Assembly (NCBI GenBank): GCA_964589285.1
Contig: CAZPSP010000007.1
Coordinates: 1-34,723, forward strand
Direction: 5' to 3'
Source of the DNA: DAOUEG01 sp964589285
GTDB taxonomy: Bacteria; Chloroflexota; Dehalococcoidia; Dehalococcoidales; RBG-16-60-22
DNA: 34,723 bases
Part shown: piece after piece, positions 1 to 7,580 of the stretch
How positions within the stretch are numbered: position 1 is the stretch's first letter
How the letters are laid out: the number at the start of each line of letters is the position of its first letter
Notes under the pieces: generated by a model
Seen by the model: the letters and a program-made list of their open reading frames with translations, nothing else
Database searches by the model: none
What the model was told of the DNA's origin: nothing
Translations under genes and position numbers: made by a program

Positions 1-75
1 TGCGAGCCCGCCTCAGGTGGGCGTGGCAATCTCGGACATCGGGATTGCTTCATCCCGCCGCGTCGGGATTCTCAA
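1..75. repeat. Interspersed palindromic repeat, family A (edge copy)
   Basis: The stretch begins TGCGAGCC and carries GGCAATCTC, then ATTGCTTC, the same word order seen at 16271-16376 and in part at 8396-8540. It may be cut by the window edge. It contains the imperfect inverted pair ATCGGGATT / CGGGATTCTC and no coding potential. It is probably a short non-autonomous repeat lying upstream of the amidase gene. Confidence 0.6.
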
Positions 76-165
76 CGACGACACATGAGAACAACCAAAA
101 CCAAACCGGTACTTTTTCCGGGTATCCTCTAAAGCCCGTTCGGTGTAAAATTGGTTAGCCGGTCG

Positions 166-181
166 GACCGGGAAACCGGTC
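166..181. other. Small hairpin with GAAA tetraloop upstream of the amidase gene
   Basis: GACCGG-GAAA-CCGGTC forms a 6-bp stem closed by a GNRA-type loop, ending 15 bases before the GGAGG ribosome site of the next gene. It could be a leader structure or chance in GC-rich DNA. I see no convincing promoter for the downstream gene between 76 and 165. Confidence 0.35.
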
Positions 182-205
182 GGGCGGCCCTCGATGGAGG
201 CTGAG

Positions 206-1240
206 ATGCAGCAATGGCTGATGAACGGGACTTCCCGTCAAAGTGACGAAGCAAAAATATCCACTGTCCGCGGCTACCGGGTCATCGATACCATATTCTC
301 GCACAATGAAGAAGCTCCTTCCTTCATGGTGGCCAATATCAATCCGCGTTCAGACTATGAGTACAACCTTTCCCGGATAGAAGATATTGTCCAGACTGCC
401 CACGAACTGGATGTGGATGCCCTTGTCCTCCCGGAACTGGCAGTCTCCGGCTATGTCTGGGACTCCGAAGAATCATCCACTGTCAGAGACCACTTGCGGT
501 CCTGCGATAACCGGCAGCCCGCCGTCAGGAACATCCTGGATCGGATAAATGACGGACTCGTGGACCGGGGCAAAGGCCTCAAAATGGTCTTCCTCGGCAA
601 CGTCAGGGTCGATGACCGTAACGACACCATGAACGATTCGGTATTCGTCATGGCGCCGGGGATCGACCACAACGAGGTCTTTTACGATAAGATATTCCTT
701 ACTCCTCTGGAAAAGCGGTACTTCAACAAAGGCTCCGATCAGCGCCTCGTGCTGGATACGCGCTGGGGGCGCTTCGGCGTCATGATTTGCTACGATTTGT
801 GCTTCGTGGATTTGGGCAGGCGTTACGCCTTTGAAGACGAGGTGGATCTCATAATTTCTTCCGCCGCCTGGAGAACCGAGGCGTTCCGGGTTTATCCCCT
901 CCTCGGCGTGGAAATAGACAACTACTACCAGTATATCTGGAACCTCATGAACGCGGCCATGGCCGCTCACAACCAGGTCTGGAGCATCGGCGCTAACTGC
1001 GTCGGTGCTTTTGAAAAAACCGGCGGACTGTTCTGCGGGGAGAGCGGCGTCTGGGGTCCCTCCGGTCTGCCCCTGCTGCATGCTTCGCATAAAGATGAAG
1101 AACTGATAATCATCCGTGACGTTGAGATCAGGGGCCACATGAGACACCAGGCCACGGAACACTTCGACTACCGCCTCGACTTCGATGAAGTCTACCGCCG
1201 GGTCAAAGATATCAAGCCCCGCCGCGTCGCCATCCCGTAG
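206..1240 (+). CDS. Carbon-nitrogen hydrolase (nitrilase superfamily amidase)
   Basis: A 344-residue protein of the nitrilase superfamily, cytoplasmic enzymes that hydrolyse amides or nitriles through a Glu-Lys-Cys triad. All three are visible: Glu77 in VLPELAVSGY, Lys162 in FYDKIFLTP and Cys195 in GVMICYDLCF. An auxiliary Glu follows in PLEKRYF. I start at ATG 206 because GGAGG at 196-200 is five bases ahead. An ATG at 194 would place that site inside the gene. The length suits an aliphatic amidase-like branch, but the substrate cannot be read from sequence. It stands alone, read rightward, with a repeat-filled gap after it, so neighbours give no pathway clue. Beta-ureidopropionase or N-carbamoyl hydrolase activity is an alternative. 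Confidence 0.88.
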   Translation: MQQWLMNGTSRQSDEAKISTVRGYRVIDTIFSHNEEAPSFMVANINPRSDYEYNLSRIEDIVQTAHELDVDALVLPELAVSGYVWDSEESSTVRDHLRSCDNRQPAVRNILDRINDGLVDRGKGLKMVFLGNVRVDDRNDTMNDSVFVMAPGIDHNEVFYDKIFLTPLEKRYFNKGSDQRLVLDTRWGRFGVMICYDLCFVDLGRRYAFEDEVDLIISSAAWRTEAFRVYPLLGVEIDNYYQYIWNLMNAAMAAHNQVWSIGANCVGAFEKTGGLFCGESGVWGPSGLPLLHASHKDEELIIIRDVEIRGHMRHQATEHFDYRLDFDEVYRRVKDIKPRRVAIP

Positions 1241-1641
1241 AAGCCCGTCCCGTCATTCCTTTTCTCGTCCCTTCTCCCTCGATGGGAGAAGGTTAGGATG
1301 AGGGTGAAACCTCGGGAACCCATCATTGCCGGCGGTGAATTTTCGCTTTTGCCCGGGGGAAATAGCCCAGCCCATCCTGTCGTCCCCATTTTAAGGGGGA
1401 GCGAGGGGGTTTCAGACTCAGAAGAAGCTGTAGGGTGGGTGCAGCGCAGCGTAACCCACCAGCCTCGTAGGGCGGCTCCGGCTTCAGCCGCAGCCGCCGT
1501 ATCATTTGGGGCTATATACCCGGGTAGCGCGGGCGTCCCTGCCCGCGGCATCCCCGCTCTCATCAGAGGCAAGCTCGTATAAACCAATCTCCCGCCGTGT
1601 CATTCCCGACCTGATCGGGAATCTAGCACTCGAAAAACCGC
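1241..1641. repeat. Gene-free gap packed with five short palindromic repeats
   Basis: About 400 bp without a gene. It holds CCTTCTCCC/GGGAGAAGG (1270-1292), GTCCCCATTTTAAGGGGGAG (from 1382; second copy near 8911), GGTGGGT/ACCCACC (1434-1460), CGCGGGC/GCCCGCG (1528-1547) and ATTCCCGA/TCGGGAAT (1602-1622; related copy 5609-5630). Each is a separate inverted repeat of a kind often scattered between bacterial genes. The last lies just after the znuB stop and could help end transcription from both sides. No protein signal was found. Confidence 0.7.
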
Positions 1642-2478
1642 CTACTCCGCCGCCGTCTCCACCCGCCGCCGCCGCCGCTGCATGAGCCGCTTCACGCCGG
1701 CTACCGCGAACAGCGTCACCCCGCCGAACAGCACAATCGTCGCGCCGGAAGCCAGGTCCAGTTCGTACGATATCCACAAACCCCCGAACGTGAACACGAT
1801 GCCGAAGCCCACCGCCAGGAACATCGTCCGCTTCAGGTCGTACGTGAACTGCCGGGCCAGCGCCGCGGGGATGGAGAGCAGGGCTATGATAAGTATCATT
1901 CCCACGATGCGCAGCAGGATGACCACGGTCAGCGCGATCATCGCCAGCAGGAGCAGGTACAACAGGCCCGTCTTCAGGCCCAGCACGGTGCTGTACTCCT
2001 CGTCGAACGTCACCGCCCGGAACTCTTTCCACAGCGCGATGACGATGATGAGGATCGCCGCGTCCATCCCGGCCATCAGGAAGAGGTCTGAGACCGGTAC
2101 CGTCAATATGTTTCCGAACAGGTAGCTGAACAGGTCCGGCGCATACCCCGGCGCTAATCCGATGAAGACGATGCCCAGCGACATGCCCATCGCCCAGAGA
2201 ATGCCGATGGCGGTGTCCTCCGTCAGCCGCGTCTGCTTGTTGATGTAGCCGATACCCAAAGCCGAGGCGAGGGAGAAAATGAGCGCTCCCAGTACCGGGC
2301 TGAATCCGAGCAGATAGCCCAGCCCGATGCCCCCGAAGGAAGCGTGCGCGATGCCCCCGGATATGAAGATGATGCGCTTGACCACCACGTACACGCCCAC
2401 GATGCCGCAGGCGATCGAGGCCAGCAGCCCCGCGATGATCGCGTTCTGGATGAACCCGTATTGAAGAGCTTCAAGCAT
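1642..2478 (-). CDS. znuB: Zinc/manganese ABC transporter permease (ZnuB-like, ABC-3 family)
   Basis: A 278-residue integral membrane protein of the ABC-3 permease family that forms the metal channel of a ZnuABC-type importer. Nearly the whole chain is hydrophobic helices. The segment GIAHASFGGIGLGYLLG near the N-terminus and the VGMILIIALLSIPAALAR stretch, which holds the coupling helix to the ATPase, are typical of the family. It ends in a basic tail (RLMQRRRRR). It is the last gene of the leftward zinc unit, starting three bases after the znuC stop, and is followed by the repeat-rich gap. Zinc is inferred from the neighbouring Fur/Zur regulator and the histidine-rich ZnuA; manganese or iron importers look alike. 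Confidence 0.92.
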   Translation of the reverse strand: MLEALQYGFIQNAIIAGLLASIACGIVGVYVVVKRIIFISGGIAHASFGGIGLGYLLGFSPVLGALIFSLASALGIGYINKQTRLTEDTAIGILWAMGMSLGIVFIGLAPGYAPDLFSYLFGNILTVPVSDLFLMAGMDAAILIIVIALWKEFRAVTFDEEYSTVLGLKTGLLYLLLLAMIALTVVILLRIVGMILIIALLSIPAALARQFTYDLKRTMFLAVGFGIVFTFGGLWISYELDLASGATIVLFGGVTLFAVAGVKRLMQRRRRRVETAAE

Positions 2479-2481
2479 GGT

Positions 2482-3237
2482 CTAATGCTCCTTGAGGACC
2501 CGGTGGGGGAAATGGCCGTGCGCGATGAGCTGGACGGGACATTCGTAGGTGGCTTCCAGCACCTCCGGCTCGATTTCCTTGGAACCGTGATAGTGCAGCC
2601 GGTGGTTGAGACAGGCGATGGTATCCACGTAGATGGAGACGGCGCTGATGTCATGGGAGACCATGACGATGCCCATGTCCTTCTTCAATTCCGCCAGCAG
2701 GTCGAAGAACTCGGTCTGCATGCTCGGGTCCACGCTGGAAGTAGGCTCGTCGAGGAGGAGGATCTTCGGGCGGCTGATCAGCGCCCGGGCGATGAAGACC
2801 CGCTGCTGTTCGCCGCCGGACAGCCTGCCGAGCTGCTGATTGCGGAAATCGTACATCCCCACGGTCTTCAACGCTTCCGCGGCCAGGTCACGGTCATTCC
2901 GGTTGAAGCGTCGGAACAGTCCCCGCGCCGTGGTGCGGCCCATCAGCGCGGCATCCAGGACGGTAATAGGAAAATCGCGGTCGTAGAGATTGTACTGGGG
3001 CACGTACCCGATGAGCCGCCGCGCTTTCTCCGGCGGTCGCCCGAGCACGGTGATCCTGCCCTGGGACGGTTTTATCAGGCCGAGTATCGCCTTGAGCAGC
3101 GTCGTCTTGCCGCCGCCGTTCGGCCCGATGATGCCGAGGAAATCGTTCGGCAAGACGCTCAGGTTGATGTCCTGCAGCACCGCCGTGTTTTCATGGTACA
3201 CCCAGAGGTGTTCTATGGTGATAAGGTCCTGTGTCAT
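2482..3237 (-). CDS. znuC: Zinc ABC transporter ATP-binding protein (ZnuC-like)
   Basis: A 251-residue ABC ATPase that powers metal import at the inner face of the membrane. The expected motifs are present in order: Walker A GPNGGGKTT (residues 38-46), Q-loop around YVPQYN, signature LSGGEQQR (139-146), Walker B ILLLDEP (159-165) and switch His195 in MVSHD. The start ATG overlaps the znuA stop by one base (TAATG), which implies translational coupling, and znuB follows after three bases. The C-terminal tail carries several His residues (LNHRLHYHGSKE), common in ZnuC-type ATPases. The metal is inferred from context. Confidence 0.95.
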   Translation of the reverse strand: MTQDLITIEHLWVYHENTAVLQDINLSVLPNDFLGIIGPNGGGKTTLLKAILGLIKPSQGRITVLGRPPEKARRLIGYVPQYNLYDRDFPITVLDAALMGRTTARGLFRRFNRNDRDLAAEALKTVGMYDFRNQQLGRLSGGEQQRVFIARALISRPKILLLDEPTSSVDPSMQTEFFDLLAELKKDMGIVMVSHDISAVSIYVDTIACLNHRLHYHGSKEIEPEVLEATYECPVQLIAHGHFPHRVLKEH

Positions 3238-4148
3238 TATGATTCCAGCGTCTCGATGAACTTGTCCGCCATCGCCCGCATGTTCTCCAGGTACTCCCTG
3301 GCCAGCGGGTCGATGGAGATGACGCTGCCTCCGATCTCGTTAGCGATGACCTCCGCGCTCTGCGGGTTGAACTGCGGCTCGATAAAAATGACCTTGATGC
3401 CGAGGCGGCGCGCTTCATCGATAAGCTCCAGAAGGCCGCTCGCCGTCGGCTCTTTGCCCTCGGCCTCGATGGGTAGCATGGTGAGGCCGTACTCAGCCGC
3501 GAAGTACCCGAAGCTGGCATGGTAGGTCATGAAGGTCCGGTTCTGCACGCCTTCCAGGCCGCTGCGGATGTCGGAATCGAGTTGGGCCAGTTCTTCCAGG
3601 TAATCGTCGCGGTTCTGTTCGTAAAAAGCTTTGTTATCTGGATCGATTTCGATGAGGCCGTCAGTTATGTTCCGGACCATTATCTGCGCGTTTACCGGGG
3701 ACATCCAGATGTGCGGGTCCATGCCGGTATGGTCGTGGCCGGCTTCTTCGTGGTCTTCTTCGGCGCTACTTTCGATGAGTTCGATGCCCTCCGAGCAGTC
3801 CACCACGAGTATGTCCGGGTTCTGCGCAATGAGGTTGTCCATCCAGGCAAGCTCGAACTCCACCCCGGAGCCGACCTTGGCGTACATGACCGCTTCCGAG
3901 AGGGCGGTTATCTGTGATGGGGCCGGTTCGTAACTGTGCGGGCTGGCCCCGGGCGGGACCATCACGGTGATGTCCACCCTGTTCCCGCCGATACGTTCCA
4001 CGAACTCCGCTTGGGGAAGGATCGTCACCACGACGCCGACTTTGTCCGACCCCTCCGCTGACGAATTGCAGCCCGCCGGCAGTACCGCGACGACCAGTAA
4101 CAGGATAACGCCGGTGATGAATGCTGATGTACTATGCCTGTTGTTCAT
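3237..4148 (-). CDS. znuA: Zinc-binding lipoprotein (ZnuA-like substrate-binding protein)
   Basis: A 303-residue cluster A-I metal-binding protein. A signal sequence (about residues 7-22) ends in the lipobox LPAGC, so Cys27 should be lipidated and the mature protein anchored outside the membrane. Metal ligands of the family can be seen: His in GASPHSYEP, a His/Asp/Glu-rich loop (HEEAGHDHTGMDPHIW), His in TYHASFGYFA, and an acidic site near the C-terminus (ISIDPLA). The acidic His-rich loop favours zinc. The gene starts inside the last 17 bases of lgt in another frame, so the lipid-transfer enzyme and its likely client are made from one message. Its stop overlaps the znuC start. Confidence 0.93.
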   Translation of the reverse strand: MNNRHSTSAFITGVILLLVVAVLPAGCNSSAEGSDKVGVVVTILPQAEFVERIGGNRVDITVMVPPGASPHSYEPAPSQITALSEAVMYAKVGSGVEFELAWMDNLIAQNPDILVVDCSEGIELIESSAEEDHEEAGHDHTGMDPHIWMSPVNAQIMVRNITDGLIEIDPDNKAFYEQNRDDYLEELAQLDSDIRSGLEGVQNRTFMTYHASFGYFAAEYGLTMLPIEAEGKEPTASGLLELIDEARRLGIKVIFIEPQFNPQSAEVIANEIGGSVISIDPLAREYLENMRAMADKFIETLES

Positions 4149-4920
4149 GGTTATTGGACTTCGAACCTTTCAAGTGTCTGATGAGGATGATAGCCGCCGA
4201 GATGAGAATGCCGGCCCCGGCGATCCAGCGGGCCGTAGGGATGCCGCCCAGCGTCCAGACATCTATCTTGAGGCCTTCCAGGTAGAAACGGCCGATTCCG
4301 TAGATGATGATGTAGAAAAGGAATATGTCCCCGTTCTTCAGCCAGCCGCGGAGCTTTCGCCCGAGTACCATGAGCGCCGCGAAGCCGAGGAGGTTCCAGA
4401 GGAACTCGTAGAAGAACAGGGGGTGGAAATGGGTGAAGCTCTCGTAGCCGGGCATACGGTTCTCCGGCGCGATGTAGATGCCCCAGGGAAGGCTGGTGGG
4501 GTAGCCATAGATTTCCTGGTTGAAATAATTTCCCCAGCGGCCGATGGCCTGGGCCAGCAGGAGTCCCGGCGCCACGATATCCAGCCAGCGCAGGGTGCTT
4601 AGTTTCTTCCATTGTGTATAGATAATGAGACCGATGGCGCCGCCGATGACCGCCCCGAAGATGCCCAGTCCCTGCCCGCCGATGATCTCACCGGGGTTCT
4701 GCACGAAGTAGTCCCAGCGGTCGATGACGTGGTAAAGACGCGCCCCGATGACGCCGAGCGGCACGATGATAAGGGCGATGTTGACGATGTGCTTCGTGTC
4801 TTCGCCGCGGCGCTTGGCTTCGACGTAGGAGATCCCCACGGCCGCCAGGACGCCGAGGGCTATCAGGATGCCGTACAGAGAGATGGTCAGCGGGCCGATA
4901 TGGAAAACTCCGTCAGTCAT
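4132..4920 (-). CDS. lgt: Prolipoprotein diacylglyceryl transferase
   Basis: A 262-residue membrane enzyme that moves diacylglycerol from phosphatidylglycerol to the lipobox cysteine of prolipoproteins. It has about seven hydrophobic segments. Family hallmarks are the Arg of IGARLYHV, the glycine-rich GGQGLGIFGAVIGG loop, and RWGNYFNQE with essential Arg128, Asn and Glu136. HPLFFYE lies in the C-terminal half. The loop position that is His in E. coli Lgt is Phe here, which I recall as a common variant. It is the first gene after the regulator, 74 bases downstream, with a Fur/Zur-type palindrome just before the start. It overlaps znuA by 17 bases. Placement in a zinc operon is unusual for this housekeeping gene. 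Confidence 0.95.
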   Translation of the reverse strand: MTDGVFHIGPLTISLYGILIALGVLAAVGISYVEAKRRGEDTKHIVNIALIIVPLGVIGARLYHVIDRWDYFVQNPGEIIGGQGLGIFGAVIGGAIGLIIYTQWKKLSTLRWLDIVAPGLLLAQAIGRWGNYFNQEIYGYPTSLPWGIYIAPENRMPGYESFTHFHPLFFYEFLWNLLGFAALMVLGRKLRGWLKNGDIFLFYIIIYGIGRFYLEGLKIDVWTLGGIPTARWIAGAGILISAAIILIRHLKGSKSNNHEQQA

Positions 4921-4934
4921 TGCCGATGCTCAAA

Positions 4935-4949
4935 TGAAAACCATTTTCA
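4935..4949. promoter_or_regulatory. Fur/Zur-type operator before lgt-znuACB
   Basis: TGAAAACCATTTTCA is a perfect 6-3-6 inverted repeat ending 14 bases before the lgt ATG. It closely matches the operator-like site before the regulator gene (5458-5472) and the general Fur-family pattern TGAnAAT-n-ATTnTCA. A possible -10, TATACT on the minus strand (4988-4993), lies upstream, so a bound regulator would block the early transcript. Confidence 0.72.
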
Positions 4950-4994
4950 GGGAAAGCGGGCAGATGATGGTATCCGGTCATTGTCATAGTATAC

Positions 4995-5438
4995 TTACCT
5001 GTTCCCTGGAGCGGTAGAGCAGGCGGGACAGATCCCGTGCAGTTCCAGGACGTGGCTTTCGATGCGGTAGCCGGTCTCCTTTGTAAGCCGGTCTTCCAGG
5101 GTGCTGAGGTCGCAGCCGGAGAAATCGACGGCCTGACCGCACTGGGAGCAGATAAGGTGGTGGTGGTGGCCGGTGGGGCGGCGCATGAGGTACCGGGGCG
5201 TGCCCCCCTCCAAACCGACGCGGCAGATGAGGTTGAGGTCCGCCAGGAGGTTAATGACGCGGTAGACGGTGACGAGGCCGATGCCCGGATGGTCCGTCAG
5301 GACGCGCTCATGGATCTCCGCGGCAGTGAGGCGGTCATGGCTGGCGGCGATGATGCGGAGCACGGCATGACGCTGCGGGGTCAGCTTGTAGCCTTTCTCC
5401 CTCAGTATCCCCGCGATGCGGTTGGCGGTCAGTTTCAT
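4995..5438 (-). CDS. zur: Fur-family transcriptional regulator (probable Zur)
   Basis: A 147-residue Fur-family repressor. The N-terminal winged helix spans about residues 5-85, with recognition helix around GLVTVYRVINLL. The C-terminal half holds metal sites: the HHHH run at 91-94 and the two CxxC pairs Cys97/Cys100 and Cys137/Cys140, which form the structural zinc site. Neighbouring znuACB and matching operators before itself and before lgt make a zinc-uptake regulator most likely. Fur or PerR cannot be excluded from sequence alone. A near-perfect promoter precedes it, with an operator over the predicted start of transcription, so it should repress itself. Confidence 0.88.
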   Translation of the reverse strand: MKLTANRIAGILREKGYKLTPQRHAVLRIIAASHDRLTAAEIHERVLTDHPGIGLVTVYRVINLLADLNLICRVGLEGGTPRYLMRRPTGHHHHLICSQCGQAVDFSGCDLSTLEDRLTKETGYRIESHVLELHGICPACSTAPGNR

Positions 5439-5457
5439 GGTCTACCTGTAGTGCAGT

Positions 5458-5472
5458 TGAAAACGATTATCA
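5458..5472. promoter_or_regulatory. Fur/Zur-type operator before the regulator gene
   Basis: TGAAAACGATTATCA is a 6-3-6 inverted repeat with one mismatch between arms. It lies 19 bases before the regulator ATG and covers the predicted transcription start. Eleven or more of its 15 bases match the site at 4935-4949. This geometry fits simple autorepression. Confidence 0.72.
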
Positions 5473-5477
5473 GTTAG

Positions 5478-5506
5478 ATTGTAACGCGGAGACGGGGGAG
5501 TGTCAA
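5478..5506 (-). promoter_or_regulatory. Sigma-70 promoter of the Fur/Zur regulator
   Basis: On the minus strand, TTGACA (5501-5506) and TACAAT (5478-5483) are 17 bases apart, close to the sigma-70 consensus. The predicted transcription start near 5471 falls inside the operator. The transcript may also supply lgt-znuACB. Confidence 0.75.
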
Positions 5507-5608
5507 GGTGTGAATAATTGCTGATCGGCAGGGTGCCAGAACTCGTGATTGTAGGCTCTCTCATCAGCGAATTGTCGTTGCCTATCTCCGCACTTTCTAC
5601 GGAGTGTC

Positions 5609-5630
5609 GTTCCCGGCTCCGATCGGGAAT
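5609..5630. repeat. Short inverted repeat, copy of the 1602-1622 type
   Basis: GTTCCCGG...TCGGGAAT resembles the ATTCCCGA/TCGGGAAT repeat after znuB. It lies in a gene-free 270-bp gap between the regulator and the acyl-CoA operon, after that operon's last gene, where nothing else was recognised. Confidence 0.5.
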
Positions 5631-5709
5631 CTATTGCTGCATCAATAAGAAGACTGAGGCTCTTTAACCTTCCTTGCTATTGCCCGGGAATAAGTTAGAT
5701 TCGTGGTGC

Positions 5710-6024
5710 CTACCCGAACGGATTGCCCCACCTGCTCTTGATGTCACGCATGGACAGCTTGCCTACACCGTTGCGCGGCAGTTCATGAACGAAGATGACG
5801 GATTGAGGACAGGCGGCCTCACCGAGCTTTTCACGGCACCAGGTGATGATGTCCTCCTCCGTGAGGATTTTATCCTTCATCGGAACGATAATCGCCCGAA
5901 GCGTGCGGTCCTGCGGCATATGGGCGATGCTGATGACGGAGACTTCCTTGATGTCCGGGTGTTCGTTGAGTGCCATTTCCACCTGCTCGGGGCGGATATT
6001 CTGATCGTTCTGCTGAAAATTCAT
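5710..6024 (-). CDS. Free-standing C-terminal domain of an acyl-CoA synthetase (AMP-binding_C)
   Basis: A 104-residue protein equal to just the small C-terminal domain of ANL-family adenylating enzymes. QNIRPEQVEMALNEHP matches the domain entry and ELPRNGVGKLSMRD is the A10 motif, with Lys89 in the place of the catalytic lysine. In full-length acetyl-CoA synthetases that lysine is acetylated and restored by sirtuins. The large adenylation domain is absent, and the upstream gene is the sirtuin, 35 bases away. GGAAGGA sits properly before this ATG, so it looks like a true separate start, not the tail of a broken gene. It may complete a split synthetase, act as a binding module, or be a well-preserved remnant. 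Confidence 0.82.
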   Translation of the reverse strand: MNFQQNDQNIRPEQVEMALNEHPDIKEVSVISIAHMPQDRTLRAIIVPMKDKILTEEDIITWCREKLGEAACPQSVIFVHELPRNGVGKLSMRDIKSRWGNPFG

Positions 6025-6059
6025 ACTGTCCTTCCGTGCCGTCGTTCACCGGCGGCAGA

Positions 6060-6854
6060 TCATTGTTCAGGTTGGAGAGATGTGCCGGTAACGGCGGCGA
6101 GTACGGCCGCCATCGTTTCCCCGGCGCGGGCCTGGATGCAGACCTCGGCCTCGCGGTCCATCGGCGTCTCGCCGAGATTGATGATAACAAGTTTGGCGCC
6201 GCTCCGCACCGCGTACACCGGCATGTAGGCCGCCGGGTAGACGGTGAGCGTTGAGCCGATGACAATGAAGAGGTCGGCATCCGAGGAACGCCGGCTGGCT
6301 TCATAAAGCGTTCTCTGCGGCAACTGCTCGCCGAACATCACGACGTCCGGCTTGAGAATGCCGTGACAGCCCGGGCAGTCCGGTATCTGCTCGCCGGACT
6401 TGAGGCGGACCGCGATCTGGTCGAACGAAAACGGCTTCCCGCAGTTCAGGCAGACCGCCCGGCGCATGTTTCCGTGAAGCTCGAAGACGATATCGTCCGG
6501 GAGACCGGCCTTCTGATGGAGGTTATCGATGTTCTGGGTAATGACGCAATCGAGCTTGCCCAGACGGTAGAGGTCGGTGACGGCGAGATGGGCGGCGTTG
6601 GGTTCGGCATTCGCGCCGAGGAAGCCTTCCCCGAATACCTGCCACTGCTTGCGGCGGCATTCGGCGCTGGCCAGAAAGCGGTCGATGCTGAAATCATCCT
6701 CGTCGTACTTCGTCCAGAGTCCGCCCGGACCGCGGAAGTCCGGGATACCGGATTCGGTGCTGACACCGGCGCCGGTAAAGACGACGAGGCGGTGGCTCTG
6801 CAGGATGAGGTCGGCGACGCGCCGGATATCCTGTTCAGGCAGGAGACTTGTCAT
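6060..6854 (-). CDS. cobB: SIR2-family NAD-dependent protein deacylase (sirtuin)
   Basis: A 264-residue sirtuin that removes acyl groups from lysines using NAD+. Visible motifs are GAGVSTESGIPDFRG (residues 28-42) for NAD binding, TQNIDNLH (107-114), catalytic His127 in FELHGNM, the zinc ribbon Cys135/Cys138/Cys160/Cys163, KPDVVMFGE (169-177) and GSTLTVYPA. The length is typical of the bacterial class II/III/U range. Its start overlaps the stop of the preceding crotonase gene by four bases (ATGA), so it is translationally coupled to acyl-CoA metabolism genes. The next gene is a free acyl-CoA synthetase C-terminal domain, a known kind of sirtuin target when part of the full enzyme. Acyl specificity cannot be stated. 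Confidence 0.94.
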   Translation of the reverse strand: MTSLLPEQDIRRVADLILQSHRLVVFTGAGVSTESGIPDFRGPGGLWTKYDEDDFSIDRFLASAECRRKQWQVFGEGFLGANAEPNAAHLAVTDLYRLGKLDCVITQNIDNLHQKAGLPDDIVFELHGNMRRAVCLNCGKPFSFDQIAVRLKSGEQIPDCPGCHGILKPDVVMFGEQLPQRTLYEASRRSSDADLFIVIGSTLTVYPAAYMPVYAVRSGAKLVIINLGETPMDREAEVCIQARAGETMAAVLAAVTGTSLQPEQ

Positions 6855-7579
6855 GCGGCTCCTTGAAATACCGCCCCCGCCAGCCTTGCTTCCATTTCCA
6901 GCCCTTCATCCAGGCTGAGGTCCATGCCGCGCCAGACCGCCTGCTTGGCCGCCTTGACGGCATAATAAGGGAACGAGGCGATCCGCCGGGCAAGCTTTTC
7001 CGCCTCTGCCAGCAGGTCCGCCTTGGGGACGATGCGGTTGACCAGTTTCATCCGCCGGGCTTCATCCGCGGTCAGCCAGCGGCCGCTCATGAGAACCTCC
7101 AGCGCATGGGCCTGGCCGATGGCGCGCGGCAGGGTCTGTGAACCGCCGGCGGCCGGGATTATGCCGAGCCCCGGTTCCGGGAGGCCGAAGCGGGCATCCT
7201 CGGTGGCGAGCCGGATATCGCAGCAAAGGGACATCTCTATGCCGGAACCGAGTACGTAGCCGTGCAGCGCGGCGATAACCGGCTGCTCTACGGAAAGGAA
7301 TCTTCCCCAGATGTCACGGTCGAAGCGGGCCTTGCGGGCAAAGACCGGCGGCGGCGCGCTCAGGAACTCGGTGAGGTCGGCGCCGGCGCAGAAAGCCTTT
7401 TCCCCCGCCGCCTTCAGGATGACGACGCGGACATCGGGATCGTCCTTCACCGCGCCGAGGACTTCGTACAGTTCGTCCCGCATCTGGATATTGTAGGCGT
7501 TCAGGGCTTTCGGGCGGTTCAGCGTGATATATCCAATATCGTCCTGTTTTTCGTAGAGAATTACTTCAAAACCGGTCAT
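6851..7579 (-). CDS. Enoyl-CoA hydratase/isomerase (crotonase fold), both glutamates kept
   Basis: A 242-residue crotonase-fold protein. FCAGADLTEF forms the first oxyanion-hole segment, and GSGIEMSLCCD and FGLPEPGLGIIP carry Glu115 and Glu135, equivalent to the two catalytic glutamates of enoyl-CoA hydratase. GGSQTLPRAIG follows as usual. It probably hydrates or isomerises an enoyl-CoA in fatty-acid or related acid breakdown. It is the second gene of a leftward operon: one base separates it from the upstream crotonase stop and it overlaps the sirtuin start by four bases. The exact substrate is not visible. Confidence 0.9.
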   Translation of the reverse strand: MTGFEVILYEKQDDIGYITLNRPKALNAYNIQMRDELYEVLGAVKDDPDVRVVILKAAGEKAFCAGADLTEFLSAPPPVFARKARFDRDIWGRFLSVEQPVIAALHGYVLGSGIEMSLCCDIRLATEDARFGLPEPGLGIIPAAGGSQTLPRAIGQAHALEVLMSGRWLTADEARRMKLVNRIVPKADLLAEAEKLARRIASFPYYAVKAAKQAVWRGMDLSLDEGLEMEARLAGAVFQGAA

Positions 7580-7580
7580 A

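Noticed and set aside
1241..1641. Small open frames in the repeat-rich gap
   Set aside because: They are formed by the palindromic repeats, lack ribosome sites, and similar repeat sequence occurs outside genes elsewhere in the window.
2344..3525. Long rightward open frame opposite znuC/znuA
   Set aside because: It is the antisense of well-supported transporter genes. Its protein is low-complexity and matches no family; GC-rich DNA produces such frames.
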